Counted from the first letter of the stretch, positions 25,572-33,039 are shown. The stretch is DNA of 36,012 bases from an uncultured Flavobacteriaceae bacterium (GCA_905381055.1 CAJPUR010000034.1:1-36012), one strand, 5' to 3'. A program made the numbers and translations. Notes: generated from the letters alone by a model not told the origin.

Positions 25572-26828
25572 ATGAAAAAAAGAACTTTTTTAAAAAAACT
25601 CAGTGCAATTGGTCTTTCAGGATTTATTCCAAATAAAATTAATAATACTAACCTTGAGGATTTAAATCATGGAAAATATTATTCGGAAAATAACTTTTGG
25701 AAAACAGTTAGATCTCAGTATAAACTAAATAGTGAATTCATTAATCTTGAAAATGGATATTATAATATAATCCCAAACCCTGTAATGATAAAATATAAAA
25801 AACTCATCAGCAAAATTAATTACGAAGGATCATACTATATGAGAAATAAATTAGAAATTGACGAATCTAAAATTACTAAAAATCTTGCAGAATTTATAGA
25901 CTGTAATAATGAAGAATTAATTATAACTAGAAATACCACTGAGTCATTAGATTTAGTAATTTCAGGATACCCGTGGAAAAAAAATGATGAAGCAATTTTT
26001 GCGGATCATGACTATGGCGCTATGAAAGATATGTTTATTCAAGTCTCAAAAAGATATGGAATAAAAAATAAAATTATTTCTATTCCACTTCACCCAAAAT
26101 CTGATCAAGAAATTGTAGAATTATATGAAAAACAGATAAATTCAAAAACTAAACTCATAATGGTTTGTCATATGATAAATATAACTGGTCAAATTTTACC
26201 TGTAAAAAAAATATGTAAAATGGCAGCAAATTATGGAGTTGAAGTAATGGTTGATGGGGCTCACGCTGTTGGTCAATTCAATTTATCTATTAGAGATTTA
26301 AATTGTGACTATTATGGATCAAGTCTTCACAAATGGTTAGCTGCTCCATTAGGAACTGGATTATTATATATAAAGAAAAAAAATATTCCCAAAATATGGC
26401 CATTATTTGCAACTTCAACAAAAAACTTAGAAAAAATAAAAAAACTAAATCACAAAGGAACTCACCCTGTTCATTCAAAATTAGCTATTTTATGTGCAAT
26501 AGAATACCAAAATTGGTTAGGAATAAAAAAGAAAGAAAAAAGATTAAGATTTTTAAAAGATTATTGGATTAACAAAATAAAAGGGGTGAAAAATGTAAAA
26601 ATTAATACTCCTTTTGATAAGCTAAGAGCATGTGGAATTGGGAACTTTGGAATAAAATCAATTGAACCTTCAAAGCTTGCAGATATTCTATTAAAGGATT
26701 ATAAAATATATACTGTGGCTATAGACGAAAAAGGAGTCAAAGGATGTAGAGTGACTCCAAATTTATTTACAAATACCACTGAATTAGATCGATTAGTTTA
26801 TGCTATTAAAAAAATAGCAAATTTTTAA
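25572..26828 (+). CDS. Exported class V aminotransferase-fold PLP enzyme (CefD-like)
   Basis: A 418-residue PLP-dependent protein of aminotransferase class V (isopenicillin N epimerase or cysteine-desulfurase-like). The N-terminus KKRTFLKKLSAIGLSGFIP resembles a Tat signal with Lys-Arg instead of Arg-Arg. Cofactor-binding residues are Asp228 and His231 in VDGAHAVGQ and the Schiff-base Lys254 in SLHKWLAAPLG. No cysteine-desulfurase active-site loop was recognised. A PLP enzyme acting outside the cytoplasm is unusual, but Tat export of the folded, cofactor-loaded enzyme would permit it. Single gene that ends 4 bp before a convergent small membrane gene. Confidence 0.83.
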   Translation: MKKRTFLKKLSAIGLSGFIPNKINNTNLEDLNHGKYYSENNFWKTVRSQYKLNSEFINLENGYYNIIPNPVMIKYKKLISKINYEGSYYMRNKLEIDESKITKNLAEFIDCNNEELIITRNTTESLDLVISGYPWKKNDEAIFADHDYGAMKDMFIQVSKRYGIKNKIISIPLHPKSDQEIVELYEKQINSKTKLIMVCHMINITGQILPVKKICKMAANYGVEVMVDGAHAVGQFNLSIRDLNCDYYGSSLHKWLAAPLGTGLLYIKKKNIPKIWPLFATSTKNLEKIKKLNHKGTHPVHSKLAILCAIEYQNWLGIKKKEKRLRFLKDYWINKIKGVKNVKINTPFDKLRACGIGNFGIKSIEPSKLADILLKDYKIYTVAIDEKGVKGCRVTPNLFTNTTELDRLVYAIKKIANF

Positions 26829-26832
26829 AAAA

Positions 26833-27051
26833 CTATACGGTACCCAATAAATATCCAATTGCTAAGCCTAAAACAAACATTATAATGACTTTACCACTAA
26901 AAAGCCATTTAAAGTTCTTTTCCCAACTATCAGGAATATAATTTTGATTTTCATCTTCAGTTATACCTTTTGAAGTAGCATAAATTGCATACATATAAAC
27001 CGCTGCAAGTAAAACTGCTGTGAAAATTAATGTGTATAAAATTTCTTTCAT
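26833..27051 (-). CDS. Small two-helix membrane protein, unknown function
   Basis: A 72-residue protein with hydrophobic segments at about 5-26 and 52-71 around an acidic, tryptophan-containing loop (EDENQNYIPDSWEKNFKW). I do not recognise a family. Its upstream DNA, starting only 10 bp before the ATG, can fold into a large nested hairpin, suggesting control by the leader RNA. Its 3' end faces the PLP-enzyme gene. Confidence 0.65.
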   Translation of the reverse strand: MKEILYTLIFTAVLLAAVYMYAIYATSKGITEDENQNYIPDSWEKNFKWLFSGKVIIMFVLGLAIGYLLGTV

Positions 27052-27061
27052 TTTAACTTTA

Positions 27062-27143
27062 TATTTTGATCTTAGATTGGTTTTAAAACATTTAATTCTC
27101 GAAATAATATTTGATAAAAACCAACATAAGGGAGATCAAAATA
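27062..27143 (-). promoter_or_regulatory. Nested inverted repeat in leader of small membrane gene
   Basis: Two nested inverted repeats are seen. An outer 11-bp perfect stem pairs 27062-27072 with 27133-27143 (arm TATTTTGATCT); an inner 8-bp perfect stem pairs 27077-27084 with 27117-27124 (arm TTGGTTTT), with a 32-nt apical loop and small internal loops of 4 and 8 nt. It ends 10 bp from the ATG of the small membrane protein gene read leftwards. It could be a structured mRNA leader or an operator pair. I do not recognise a known riboswitch. Between 27144 and 27246 I see only AT-rich sequence. Confidence 0.5.
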
Positions 27144-27246
27144 CAAAAAAAAAATCTATTTCTGTATAAAAAAAATTTTTTATGGTTTTTTATATTGATT
27201 AAATATTAGAGATTAAATATATAAATTAAATTGCTTATTTATTCAA

Positions 27247-27405
27247 TTATAAGCTGCTAACATGTTTAATAAACCTTCCTTTTCTGTCTCTAAATCTGGA
27301 TCTCTTTTGAGCAATAGCAAATTCTTTTCTAGTATAATGCCTTCCATTTATATATACTGATTTGATCCTCTCAGGAAATTCAATCTCATGAATGTTTCTA
27401 AACAT
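27247..27405 (-). CDS. Small basic protein of 52 residues, unknown function
   Basis: A short open frame from ATG at 27405 to TAA at 27247. The translation begins MFRNIHEIEFPERIKSVYI and continues NGRHYTRKEFAIAQKRSRF, then ends in more basic residues (GRFIKHVSSL). It is rich in Arg and Lys without low-complexity A/T-derived runs, which is unlike random translation of AT-rich intergenic DNA. It could be a nucleic-acid-binding or ribosome-associated small protein; no family was recognised. It lies in the otherwise gene-free stretch between the small membrane gene and the cold-shock gene. Confidence 0.55.
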   Translation of the reverse strand: MFRNIHEIEFPERIKSVYINGRHYTRKEFAIAQKRSRFRDRKGRFIKHVSSL

Positions 27406-27557
27406 ATTAAAAAAAATTGGATAACTAATTTAGTAAAAAAAACCTCAAAATAAAATATAAATTGTTAAATATCATCACTATTTCAATACTGCATTTAATA
27501 TTTTAAATTTTAACACAATCTTTCTTCAAAATATATCAGTTAAGAAAAATAATAGGT

Positions 27558-27565
27558 TACATTTG
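27558..27565 (+). promoter_or_regulatory. Possible Bacteroidota -7 promoter box for the cold-shock gene
   Basis: TACATTTG matches the Bacteroidota sigma-ABfr -7 consensus TAnnTTTG and lies 25 bp before the cold-shock ATG. A clear -33 TTG element at the expected distance is not seen, so this is tentative. Confidence 0.35.
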
Positions 27566-27590
27566 CATATAATTAATAAATAAATATTTT

Positions 27591-27788
27591 ATGAGTACTA
27601 ATACTGGAACTGTAAAGTTCTTTAATAATGCAAAAGGGTTTGGTTTTATTACTAATGATAGTGGTAAAGACGTTTTTGTTCATGCAAACAATCTAACTGA
27701 TCAAATAACTGAAGGAGATAAGGTAAACTATGACGTTGAAGAAACACCTAAAGGGTTAAGCGCTATAAATGTAAAATTATCTGAATAA
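27591..27788 (+). CDS. Cold-shock domain protein (CspA family)
   Basis: A 65-residue single cold-shock domain, the normal length. RNA-binding motif RNP1 is KGFGFI (15-20) and RNP2 is VFVHA (28-32); the start GTVKFFNNAKGFG is typical. Such proteins bind single-stranded RNA or DNA and act as RNA chaperones in cold or growth transitions. It is monocistronic, with its own terminator 25 bp downstream. Confidence 0.96.
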   Translation: MSTNTGTVKFFNNAKGFGFITNDSGKDVFVHANNLTDQITEGDKVNYDVEETPKGLSAINVKLSE

Positions 27789-27812
27789 GTAAATCATTTA
27801 TCTTTAAGATTC

Positions 27813-27842
27813 ACCCTGCTATTTTTATAGTGGGGTTTTTTA
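27813..27842 (+). terminator. Rho-independent terminator of the cold-shock gene
   Basis: A 10-bp stem pairs 27813-27822 with 27827-27836, including two G-T wobble pairs, around a TTTT loop (arm ACCCTGCTAT). It is followed by a run of T. It lies 24 bp after the cold-shock stop codon. Confidence 0.85.
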
Positions 27843-27871
27843 TTTTTTAATCATTTACTTAAATTTGATTT

Positions 27872-28102
27872 ATGAAAAAGTTTGAGAAAATATTAAAAGG
27901 AAATTCATATGCAGGAAGAATATTTTTTTACATAATAATAGTCTTCTATTCATATGTAATTTATAAAACTGCTAATAAAGAGATTTTATTTATTAATAAA
28001 TTTTACGACAATATTATTGTCACTGTATTTTTCTTTTTTACACTCTACTTTTGTGGCATCAGTATCAAAATTATAAAAGATAAATTTCCTCCAAAAAAAT
28101 AA
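27872..28102 (+). CDS. Small membrane protein, unknown function
   Basis: A 76-residue protein with two hydrophobic segments, about 17-34 and 47-66, a basic N-terminus (MKKFEKILKG) and a basic C-terminus (DKFPPKK). No family is recognised. It starts 36 bp after the cold-shock terminator and so probably has its own promoter. A hairpin with a T-run about 140 bp downstream might end its transcript. Confidence 0.6.
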   Translation: MKKFEKILKGNSYAGRIFFYIIIVFYSYVIYKTANKEILFINKFYDNIIVTVFFFFTLYFCGISIKIIKDKFPPKK

Positions 28103-28239
28103 TATTAATTTGTGATTTTAAAAATTGAAAGTATTGATTTTATAAATGGTTTTATCCATTTTGATATGATTAGAATAGGAATTTTTATTTTAATCTTTTA
28201 TTTAGTTTTAAAAAATATTTACTAAACTTTTAATTAATT

Positions 28240-28309
28240 ACCTCTGGTGAAGTAAAAAGCATATAATTCATGTAGTTTTATGTAAATAGTAATCAGAGGT
28301 CCTTTTTTT
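28240..28309 (+). terminator. Hairpin with T-run; possible terminator or small RNA 3' end
   Basis: The arms ACCTCTG (28240-28246) and CAGAGGT (28294-28300) pair perfectly and extend by two more pairs, one a wobble; the second arm is followed by CC and seven T. The loop is long (about 43 nt), which is weaker than a normal terminator. It could end transcription from the 76-residue gene or be the 3' part of a small RNA. From 28103 to 28337 I see no convincing coding gene. Confidence 0.35.
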
Positions 28310-28337
28310 GGCTTTGAAGCCTACAATTATAAGAAAT

Positions 28338-28412
28338 CTATTGAAGAAGGAAAATAATAAATCCGATTAAAAGGGCAATGTAGATTATATACTGAAAAAT
28401 ATTATTTAGCAT
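28338..28412 (-). CDS. Very small single-helix membrane peptide (24 residues)
   Basis: ATG at 28412 to TAG at 28338 encodes 24 residues, MLNNIFQYIIYIALLIGFII plus four more, a clean membrane helix with a polar N-terminus. It lies 35 bp downstream of another small single-helix gene on the same strand. Such tiny membrane proteins exist, but a 24-residue frame in AT-rich DNA can occur by chance, so confidence is limited. Confidence 0.35.
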   Translation of the reverse strand: MLNNIFQYIIYIALLIGFIIFLLQ

Positions 28413-28447
28413 ATTTTTTTAAATTAATTATCATTATTCTAATAATG

Positions 28448-28582
28448 TTAGTTGATGTTTCCAGATCCGTCATGCATATCAGAATAATCGTCTTTACCCT
28501 CTTTTTTGTTTTTAAAATAAAAGAAAACAATAACTACAACTAAAAATATAATTATTAATACTCCTAATATGTTTTCAGACAT
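28448..28582 (-). CDS. Small single-helix membrane protein (44 residues)
   Basis: ATG at 28582 to TAA at 28448 encodes 44 residues. An N-terminal helix (NILGVLIIIFLVVVIVFFYF, residues 4-23) is followed by a basic stop-transfer (KNKKEGK) and an acidic, polar tail (DDYSDMHDGSGN). The arrangement of helix, basic stop-transfer and polar tail is that of a real small membrane protein. Function is unknown. It is followed by the 24-residue frame. Confidence 0.5.
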   Translation of the reverse strand: MSENILGVLIIIFLVVVIVFFYFKNKKEGKDDYSDMHDGSGNIN

Positions 28583-28638
28583 AATAATAAAAATAATAAG
28601 TTAAATTTATAAAAATTAAATTTTAGAAACGATAAGTT

Positions 28639-28712
28639 GGGGATGTAGTTCAGTTGGCTAGAATATTTGACTGGCAGTCAAAAGGTCGTGGGTTCGACTC
28701 CCATCATCTCCA
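28639..28712 (+). tRNA. tRNA-Ala (anticodon GGC)
   Basis: A complete 74-nt cloverleaf. The acceptor stem GGGGATG/CATCTCC contains the G3-U70 wobble that identifies alanine tRNAs. The D stem GTTC/GAAT pairs with one wobble. The anticodon stem TTTGA/TCAAA encloses loop CTGGCAG with anticodon GGC. The T arm is GTGGG-TTCGACT-CCCAT. The discriminator base is A; the terminal CCA is not fully encoded. A short T-run follows. Confidence 0.95.
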
Positions 28713-28725
28713 CTTTTTGTTTAAT

Positions 28726-29139
28726 TTATAAAAAACTAATAAGTTTAAATTCCTCCTCTCTTGCAGGTCCTATAAAGTTATCGAAAATCCAAGTTGTACC
28801 AAAATACCAAATTGCATATAAGCTAAAAGAAATAAAAATTAAAGAAATCCCAAAAATTAATTTATTTATCTTTTTTTGTCTTGGAGAATTTAAACTACAT
28901 GACTCCTTAATATTGAAACTGTATATCCCATAGCATAAAATGAGAAGGCCTATAAGTCTTATTATCCATGAAAAAATATTGGGTGAGCCATCGGTATCAA
29001 CGTTATAAAATGAATCCGCAAAACTAAAAGCAAAGGTAGCAGATCCTATTCCAAGAATAAAAAATACGGAAGGTGCCACACAGCAAAATAGTGCTGTTAC
29101 AGATGATATTAAACTGTATTTAACTATATCCTTTATCAT
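28726..29139 (-). CDS. MerT-like small membrane protein
   Basis: A 137-residue protein with about three to four hydrophobic helices. The first helix contains a Cys-Cys pair, FCCVAPSVFFILGIGSA (18-34), resembling the mercury-binding Cys-Cys of MerT transporters. A later cysteine sits in KESCSLN. There is no merR, merP or merA nearby, so mercury transport is not established and another metal or redox role is equally possible. It lies between tRNA-Ala and the fourth sulfatase gene, same strand as the sulfatase, 48 bp after it. Confidence 0.6.
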   Translation of the reverse strand: MIKDIVKYSLISSVTALFCCVAPSVFFILGIGSATFAFSFADSFYNVDTDGSPNIFSWIIRLIGLLILCYGIYSFNIKESCSLNSPRQKKINKLIFGISLIFISFSLYAIWYFGTTWIFDNFIGPAREEEFKLISFL

Positions 29140-29187
29140 ATAATTTTCAAAAATAAATTAATTAAGATATAAAAACAAAAATCATAA

Positions 29188-30756
29188 TTAGTTTAGTTTT
29201 TCAAAATCAGATTCATTTACCCAACCAGCGTATATTGAATCACCATTAGTATATCTTTTGTGGAAATTTCTTGTTTTTTTATCAGCATATATATAATCAT
29301 CAAATGTTTTACCCTGTCCCATAACTCTTGGATCTTTTTGATAAATTAAATCCTGGAGTAAAATTTTATTTAAATCTGATTTTATATCTTCAAATGCTTT
29401 ATTATCAGCAATATTAACTATACATCTTGGATCATTTTTAAGATTATATAAAGTCTCCTTTGGCCTCTTTCCAAATGCCAACTCCCAAAAATATGAATTA
29501 ACGTTATCCCTTTTTAGTTTTAAAATTTCAGATTTTGTGGGACTACCATCTGTGTTAAGATATCCAGTCTCAGGATTACCCGCTGGCCATCTGTTTGGTT
29601 CAAAATTAATGGAATAAAAATAATTGTCCTTCAAAACTGATCGGACTGGATACCCCTTATCATCTTCTCTTCCTACGTCGTGTCTTTCTTTTCCCAAAAT
29701 AATATATTCTCTTTGAAACTTTACAGAATTATTAAAAAATACTTCTTTCCAACTTTTACCTGAAAAATCTTCCATTCCATGTAGATCTTGATTAATACCA
29801 ATTATATCTAAAAAAGTGGGAGCAAAGTCCGAAAAACTAAAATATTCATCAATAACCCTTCCAGGGTTTTTGATACCTCCCCCCCATCTAATAGCTAGAG
29901 GTAATCTATTGTCATCAGGGTATACTTGACCTTTAACCCTAGGAAAGGGCATCCCATTGTCTGAAGTCACTACAATAATTGTATTTTCAAGTAAATCCCT
30001 AATTTCCAACTCTTTTATAATCCGCTCCAAATGACTATCAAAATATTCAATTTCAAATGCATAATCCAACATGTCTGTCCTAACATTTTCAGAATCTGGC
30101 CAATAATTAGGAACACTTTTAATTTCATTTATAGTTTTATTTCCATATTCAATCCCAACTCTATATTGATATCTTCTGTGAGGTTCAAGGCCGCCAACCC
30201 AAAATAAAAATGGTTGATCTTTTACTATTTCCTCTAAAAAAAATTTAAAATTTTCAAAGTAATCAATGTTACTAATAAACTTAGCTGGAGGTATAGTAGT
30301 AATAGAGCTATAATTTTGACCAATTAAATCTCTTTTTTTACCATTTTTAACTGCTATTCCAGGAGCCCAACCCTTGCCAGTTTTTCCGGTTATATAACCT
30401 CTATTTTTTAGAACCTCAGGGAATGTTATAAATTTTTCAGGAAAATAAGGTACATGATTTGTTGCTTCCTCAAGCAACCAGCTATTCCTTCCAGTTAAAA
30501 TTGTAGCTCTTGATGGTGAGCACTTAGCATTTGTAGTATAAGCATTATTGAACAACAATCCCTCCTTTGCAATTCTATCGAATCCTGGAGTTTTAATCCA
30601 AGAAGTTCCGTATATACTGGCATGAGGGAATGATTGATCATCAGAAATTACAAAAAGAATATTGGGGGGCAAATTTGAACTTTTTTCACATTTACAAAAA
30701 AAATTAAATGAAAAAAAAATTAAAATTATTTTAAAAGGCTTAGAACTTTTTTTAAT
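29188..30756 (-). CDS. Sulfatase, probable lipoprotein (S1 type, CSPSR), apparent ATT start
   Basis: A formylglycine-dependent sulfatase. Metal-site FVISDDQSFPHASIYGTSW and active-site KCSPSRATILTGRNSW are clear; TSDNG and GKGWAPG follow. The CSPSR context and FNNAYTTNAK resemble heparan N-sulfatase-like groups, which is a loose guess. The first conventional start is TTG at 30672, but that would begin at Pro-Pro right before the catalytic domain. The frame stays open upstream and encodes a signal peptide, KKSSKPFKIILIFFSFNFFC, followed by KCEKSSN. No ATG, GTG or TTG precedes it; ATT at 30754-30756 is the plausible start, giving 522 residues with Cys79 as active site. It follows the 60-residue gene by 19 bp. 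Confidence 0.85.
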   Translation of the reverse strand: MKKSSKPFKIILIFFSFNFFCKCEKSSNLPPNILFVISDDQSFPHASIYGTSWIKTPGFDRIAKEGLLFNNAYTTNAKCSPSRATILTGRNSWLLEEATNHVPYFPEKFITFPEVLKNRGYITGKTGKGWAPGIAVKNGKKRDLIGQNYSSITTIPPAKFISNIDYFENFKFFLEEIVKDQPFLFWVGGLEPHRRYQYRVGIEYGNKTINEIKSVPNYWPDSENVRTDMLDYAFEIEYFDSHLERIIKELEIRDLLENTIIVVTSDNGMPFPRVKGQVYPDDNRLPLAIRWGGGIKNPGRVIDEYFSFSDFAPTFLDIIGINQDLHGMEDFSGKSWKEVFFNNSVKFQREYIILGKERHDVGREDDKGYPVRSVLKDNYFYSINFEPNRWPAGNPETGYLNTDGSPTKSEILKLKRDNVNSYFWELAFGKRPKETLYNLKNDPRCIVNIADNKAFEDIKSDLNKILLQDLIYQKDPRVMGQGKTFDDYIYADKKTRNFHKRYTNGDSIYAGWVNESDFEKLN

Positions 30757-30775
30757 GACTAGAGTTTTTTTAAAA

Positions 30776-30958
30776 TTAAGATTTTAAATTTAAAACTTTT
30801 AAATAAAACTCTTTAGTTATCGTAAAAATAAATTCATCTTCAGTGTGAATAGAACCGTTTCCTTCACCATCGGTTGTATGGTGTTTTTCAATATGATCTA
30901 TAAATCTAGTTAAATTTCTAATTTCGAAATCTTTACCAAAATCATCTTTAATGGTCAT
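30776..30958 (-). CDS. Small soluble protein of 60 residues, unknown function
   Basis: A 60-residue acidic, hydrophilic protein: MTIKDDFGKDFEIRNLTRFI at the N-terminus, a His/Asp-rich middle (EKHHTTDGEGNGSIHTEDEF), and KEFYLKVLNLKS at the end. No signal peptide or membrane segment. Its composition is unlike random AT-rich translation, so it is probably real. It sits between the SRPBCC gene (21-bp gap) and the sulfatase, same strand, probably one operon. Family unknown. Confidence 0.6.
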   Translation of the reverse strand: MTIKDDFGKDFEIRNLTRFIDHIEKHHTTDGEGNGSIHTEDEFIFTITKEFYLKVLNLKS

Positions 30959-30979
30959 AATTTAAATACACTTTACAAA

Positions 30980-31471
30980 TTAAGTAAACCATGAATGTCT
31001 TCCAAATTGGTTTTTTGAAACAGGAACTTTTTGTTCAATATACCATTTAATTCCTTTAAGTACCGATCCCAAATAACTCTTAAGCATTGGCTTTATATAT
31101 ATATAAAATATTATTGGGTATATTGAATTTAATATTTTACTGGATTTATACGGATATACAGTAATTTTTAATTTTAGTTCATTAGAATTTTTTAAAATGT
31201 ACCACTTAACTAAAGATTTTTTACCATTTTTTTTTCCAATCCAAAGTTCATATCCTTTTTCCTCTTCCCATTTAAAAAATTCTCTGTAATATTTCATACC
31301 ATTTAAATAAATTAAATAATCTTTTTTTTTTTCATTATCCCCCCAATCAATAGCTTTATTGACCTTACAAAAAGGATGAACAAGATTGAGATAGCCAGGA
31401 CAAGTAATTAAATTCCATAATTCGCTTGAAGAATTATTAATTTTAATTATTGAGGAAACTGAATATTTCAT
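30980..31471 (-). CDS. SRPBCC (START-like) domain protein
   Basis: A 163-residue protein resembling the SRPBCC/START-like lipid-binding superfamily: an N-terminal beta strand (MKYSVSSIIKINNSSSELW), then NLITCPGYLNLVHPFC, several beta strands, and a C-terminal helix (KPMLKSYLGSVLKGIKWYIE). Such folds bind hydrophobic ligands. Its ATG overlaps the stop of the PlsC-SGNH fusion by 4 bp (ATGA), implying coupling; a lipid-related ligand is therefore reasonable but inferred. Confidence 0.72.
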   Translation of the reverse strand: MKYSVSSIIKINNSSSELWNLITCPGYLNLVHPFCKVNKAIDWGDNEKKKDYLIYLNGMKYYREFFKWEEEKGYELWIGKKNGKKSLVKWYILKNSNELKLKITVYPYKSSKILNSIYPIIFYIYIKPMLKSYLGSVLKGIKWYIEQKVPVSKNQFGRHSWFT

Positions 31472-32841
31472 AATATTGAATTTAAGAATTTTTTAACTTC
31501 ATTTTTCCAAATATCATATCCGGATTTACTAAGATGAAGCCGGTCAATTAGGAAATATTCAGTTATTATCTTCCCTTTGTCATCAATGAATTTGTCGAAA
31601 ATATTTATGAAAGCTGTATTAGATATGTTTTCTAATTCATTTTTCATCATATTGTTTAAAATTTTTATTGAATCCATTTTATCAATTCTATGTTTACTCG
31701 GCTTAATAGAAATTGAAAAAATAAAACAATTTGGAAATTTAATTCTTATTTGACTTAAAAGGGATTTAAATAATTTATTTATTTTATTCTCTGAATAACC
31801 AAGGGACAGATCATTACCTCCTACATATAGAATAATTACTTTTGGTTCAATATTATCAAATAAATTTTCAAAATGATTTATACAATCCTGAATAAAAGCT
31901 CCTCCAAATCCAAAGTTTAAAATATTAAATTTATTGAAATGATTTTCTATATTATCCCATAACCTTATTGAAGAACTTCCATAAAATACTACTAAATTTC
32001 TCTTAGATTTAATTTTTAAAGTTTTTTCTTTAATTTTTTTTATCTCATCCCTATATCCTGGGGCAATATTTTTTAATTCATTAACCCATTTTTTAAATTT
32101 AAGATTAAGTTTCTTTAAAAAGACATTAAGATCTTTTTTATTATTTAAATCTTTTATTAAATCCGAAAGTCGGAAAGAACTTTTAATTTCACACCGATAA
32201 ATCGTTCTAGAATTTAATTTATCAAAATTTGAAAGAACTACAGGGACAAAAACAGGGTCAATTTTAGATTTAATTGCCATTCTAAAAATTCCCGCTTTGA
32301 ATTCACCAGGAGAGTTTTCAGTTGACAAGGAAATCCCCTCGGGAGTAATAATTAAATTTTCATTATTTATTAGTGCTTCTTTTGCTTTTTTATAAAAAAA
32401 TTTTTTGCTTTTTTTTATTTCATTTTGGGTTATATTTTCAGGTAAGTAGTCTTTAGAATATACTCTTATATAACCAAATTTTTTATAATAATTATTATGC
32501 ACTATTTCATTAGGAAGACTATATCTTATAATTCTCATTCCTGGAGTTTTATAATAATTTTGAGATACCATACTACTTATAAAATGACTGTCTAGCGTAA
32601 TTTGAAAATCCTCCTTTAATGTATAATTTTCATGGTTTGATAAATGATTATAAATAAATATATTACCGGAAGTTGAAGGTAAATTTTCAGTCCCTCTTAA
32701 ATCAAATTTTTTAAAATTAAAAATTTGTTCAGAAAGTTTTGCTGACTCGGTTCGAGCATGAAAAGTATTTTTAAATTTTTTGGAAATTATAGAAGAATAA
32801 TATTTTTTTAATATTTTAAAAAAATCATTTTCTGATTTCAT
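31468..32841 (-). CDS. PlsC-type acyltransferase fused to SGNH hydrolase
   Basis: A 457-residue two-domain protein. Residues about 40-225 are a PlsC/LPLAT acyltransferase: NHLSNHE gives H-x4-E (His66, Glu71), and ITPEGIS (165-171) is the PEG motif. A linker covers about 226-280. Residues 281-457 are an SGNH hydrolase: FYGSSSIRLW (286-295) supplies the nucleophile (probably Ser290), GFGGAF the oxyanion Gly, YVGGND (339-344) the Asn, and DRLHLSKSGY (433-442) the Asp and His. No signal peptide is seen. One domain would transfer and the other remove or move acyl groups. The gene is coupled by 4-bp overlap to the SRPBCC gene and heads the operon that may include the fourth sulfatase. Confidence 0.85.
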   Translation of the reverse strand: MKSENDFFKILKKYYSSIISKKFKNTFHARTESAKLSEQIFNFKKFDLRGTENLPSTSGNIFIYNHLSNHENYTLKEDFQITLDSHFISSMVSQNYYKTPGMRIIRYSLPNEIVHNNYYKKFGYIRVYSKDYLPENITQNEIKKSKKFFYKKAKEALINNENLIITPEGISLSTENSPGEFKAGIFRMAIKSKIDPVFVPVVLSNFDKLNSRTIYRCEIKSSFRLSDLIKDLNNKKDLNVFLKKLNLKFKKWVNELKNIAPGYRDEIKKIKEKTLKIKSKRNLVVFYGSSSIRLWDNIENHFNKFNILNFGFGGAFIQDCINHFENLFDNIEPKVIILYVGGNDLSLGYSENKINKLFKSLLSQIRIKFPNCFIFSISIKPSKHRIDKMDSIKILNNMMKNELENISNTAFINIFDKFIDDKGKIITEYFLIDRLHLSKSGYDIWKNEVKKFLNSIL

Positions 32842-33039
32842 TTGATTAAAGATTTTATAATTGTAAAATCGCTATATATTAGATGTTAAATATATAAAAA
32901 ACTAATTCACAAATTTCAGTAATAAAAAATAAATAAAGCCATGAATTATATATTAAAATCAGGAGAACATTACAAATAATCTCTTATAAAGCCATTAAAA
33001 TATAAGATAAAACTAAATAAATATTTTATTAATAAAATT

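Noticed and set aside
27860-27867. TAAATTTG promoter-like box before the 76-residue membrane gene
   Set aside because: It is only 4 bp from the ATG and has no -33 element; such matches are expected by chance in this AT-rich DNA.
28112-28225. GTG-initiated 37-residue frame with a hydrophobic end
   Set aside because: AT-rich, no ATG, no recognisable features; likely chance.
28284-28357. Short frame ending FGFEAYNYKKSIEEGK, looking like a protein C-terminus
   Set aside because: No start codon and it overlaps the T-run of the hairpin; could be a gene remnant but too short to support.
28667-28933. Open frame overlapping tRNA-Ala on the plus strand
   Set aside because: It begins inside the tRNA and runs antisense to the MerT-like gene; its existence is explained by these two features.
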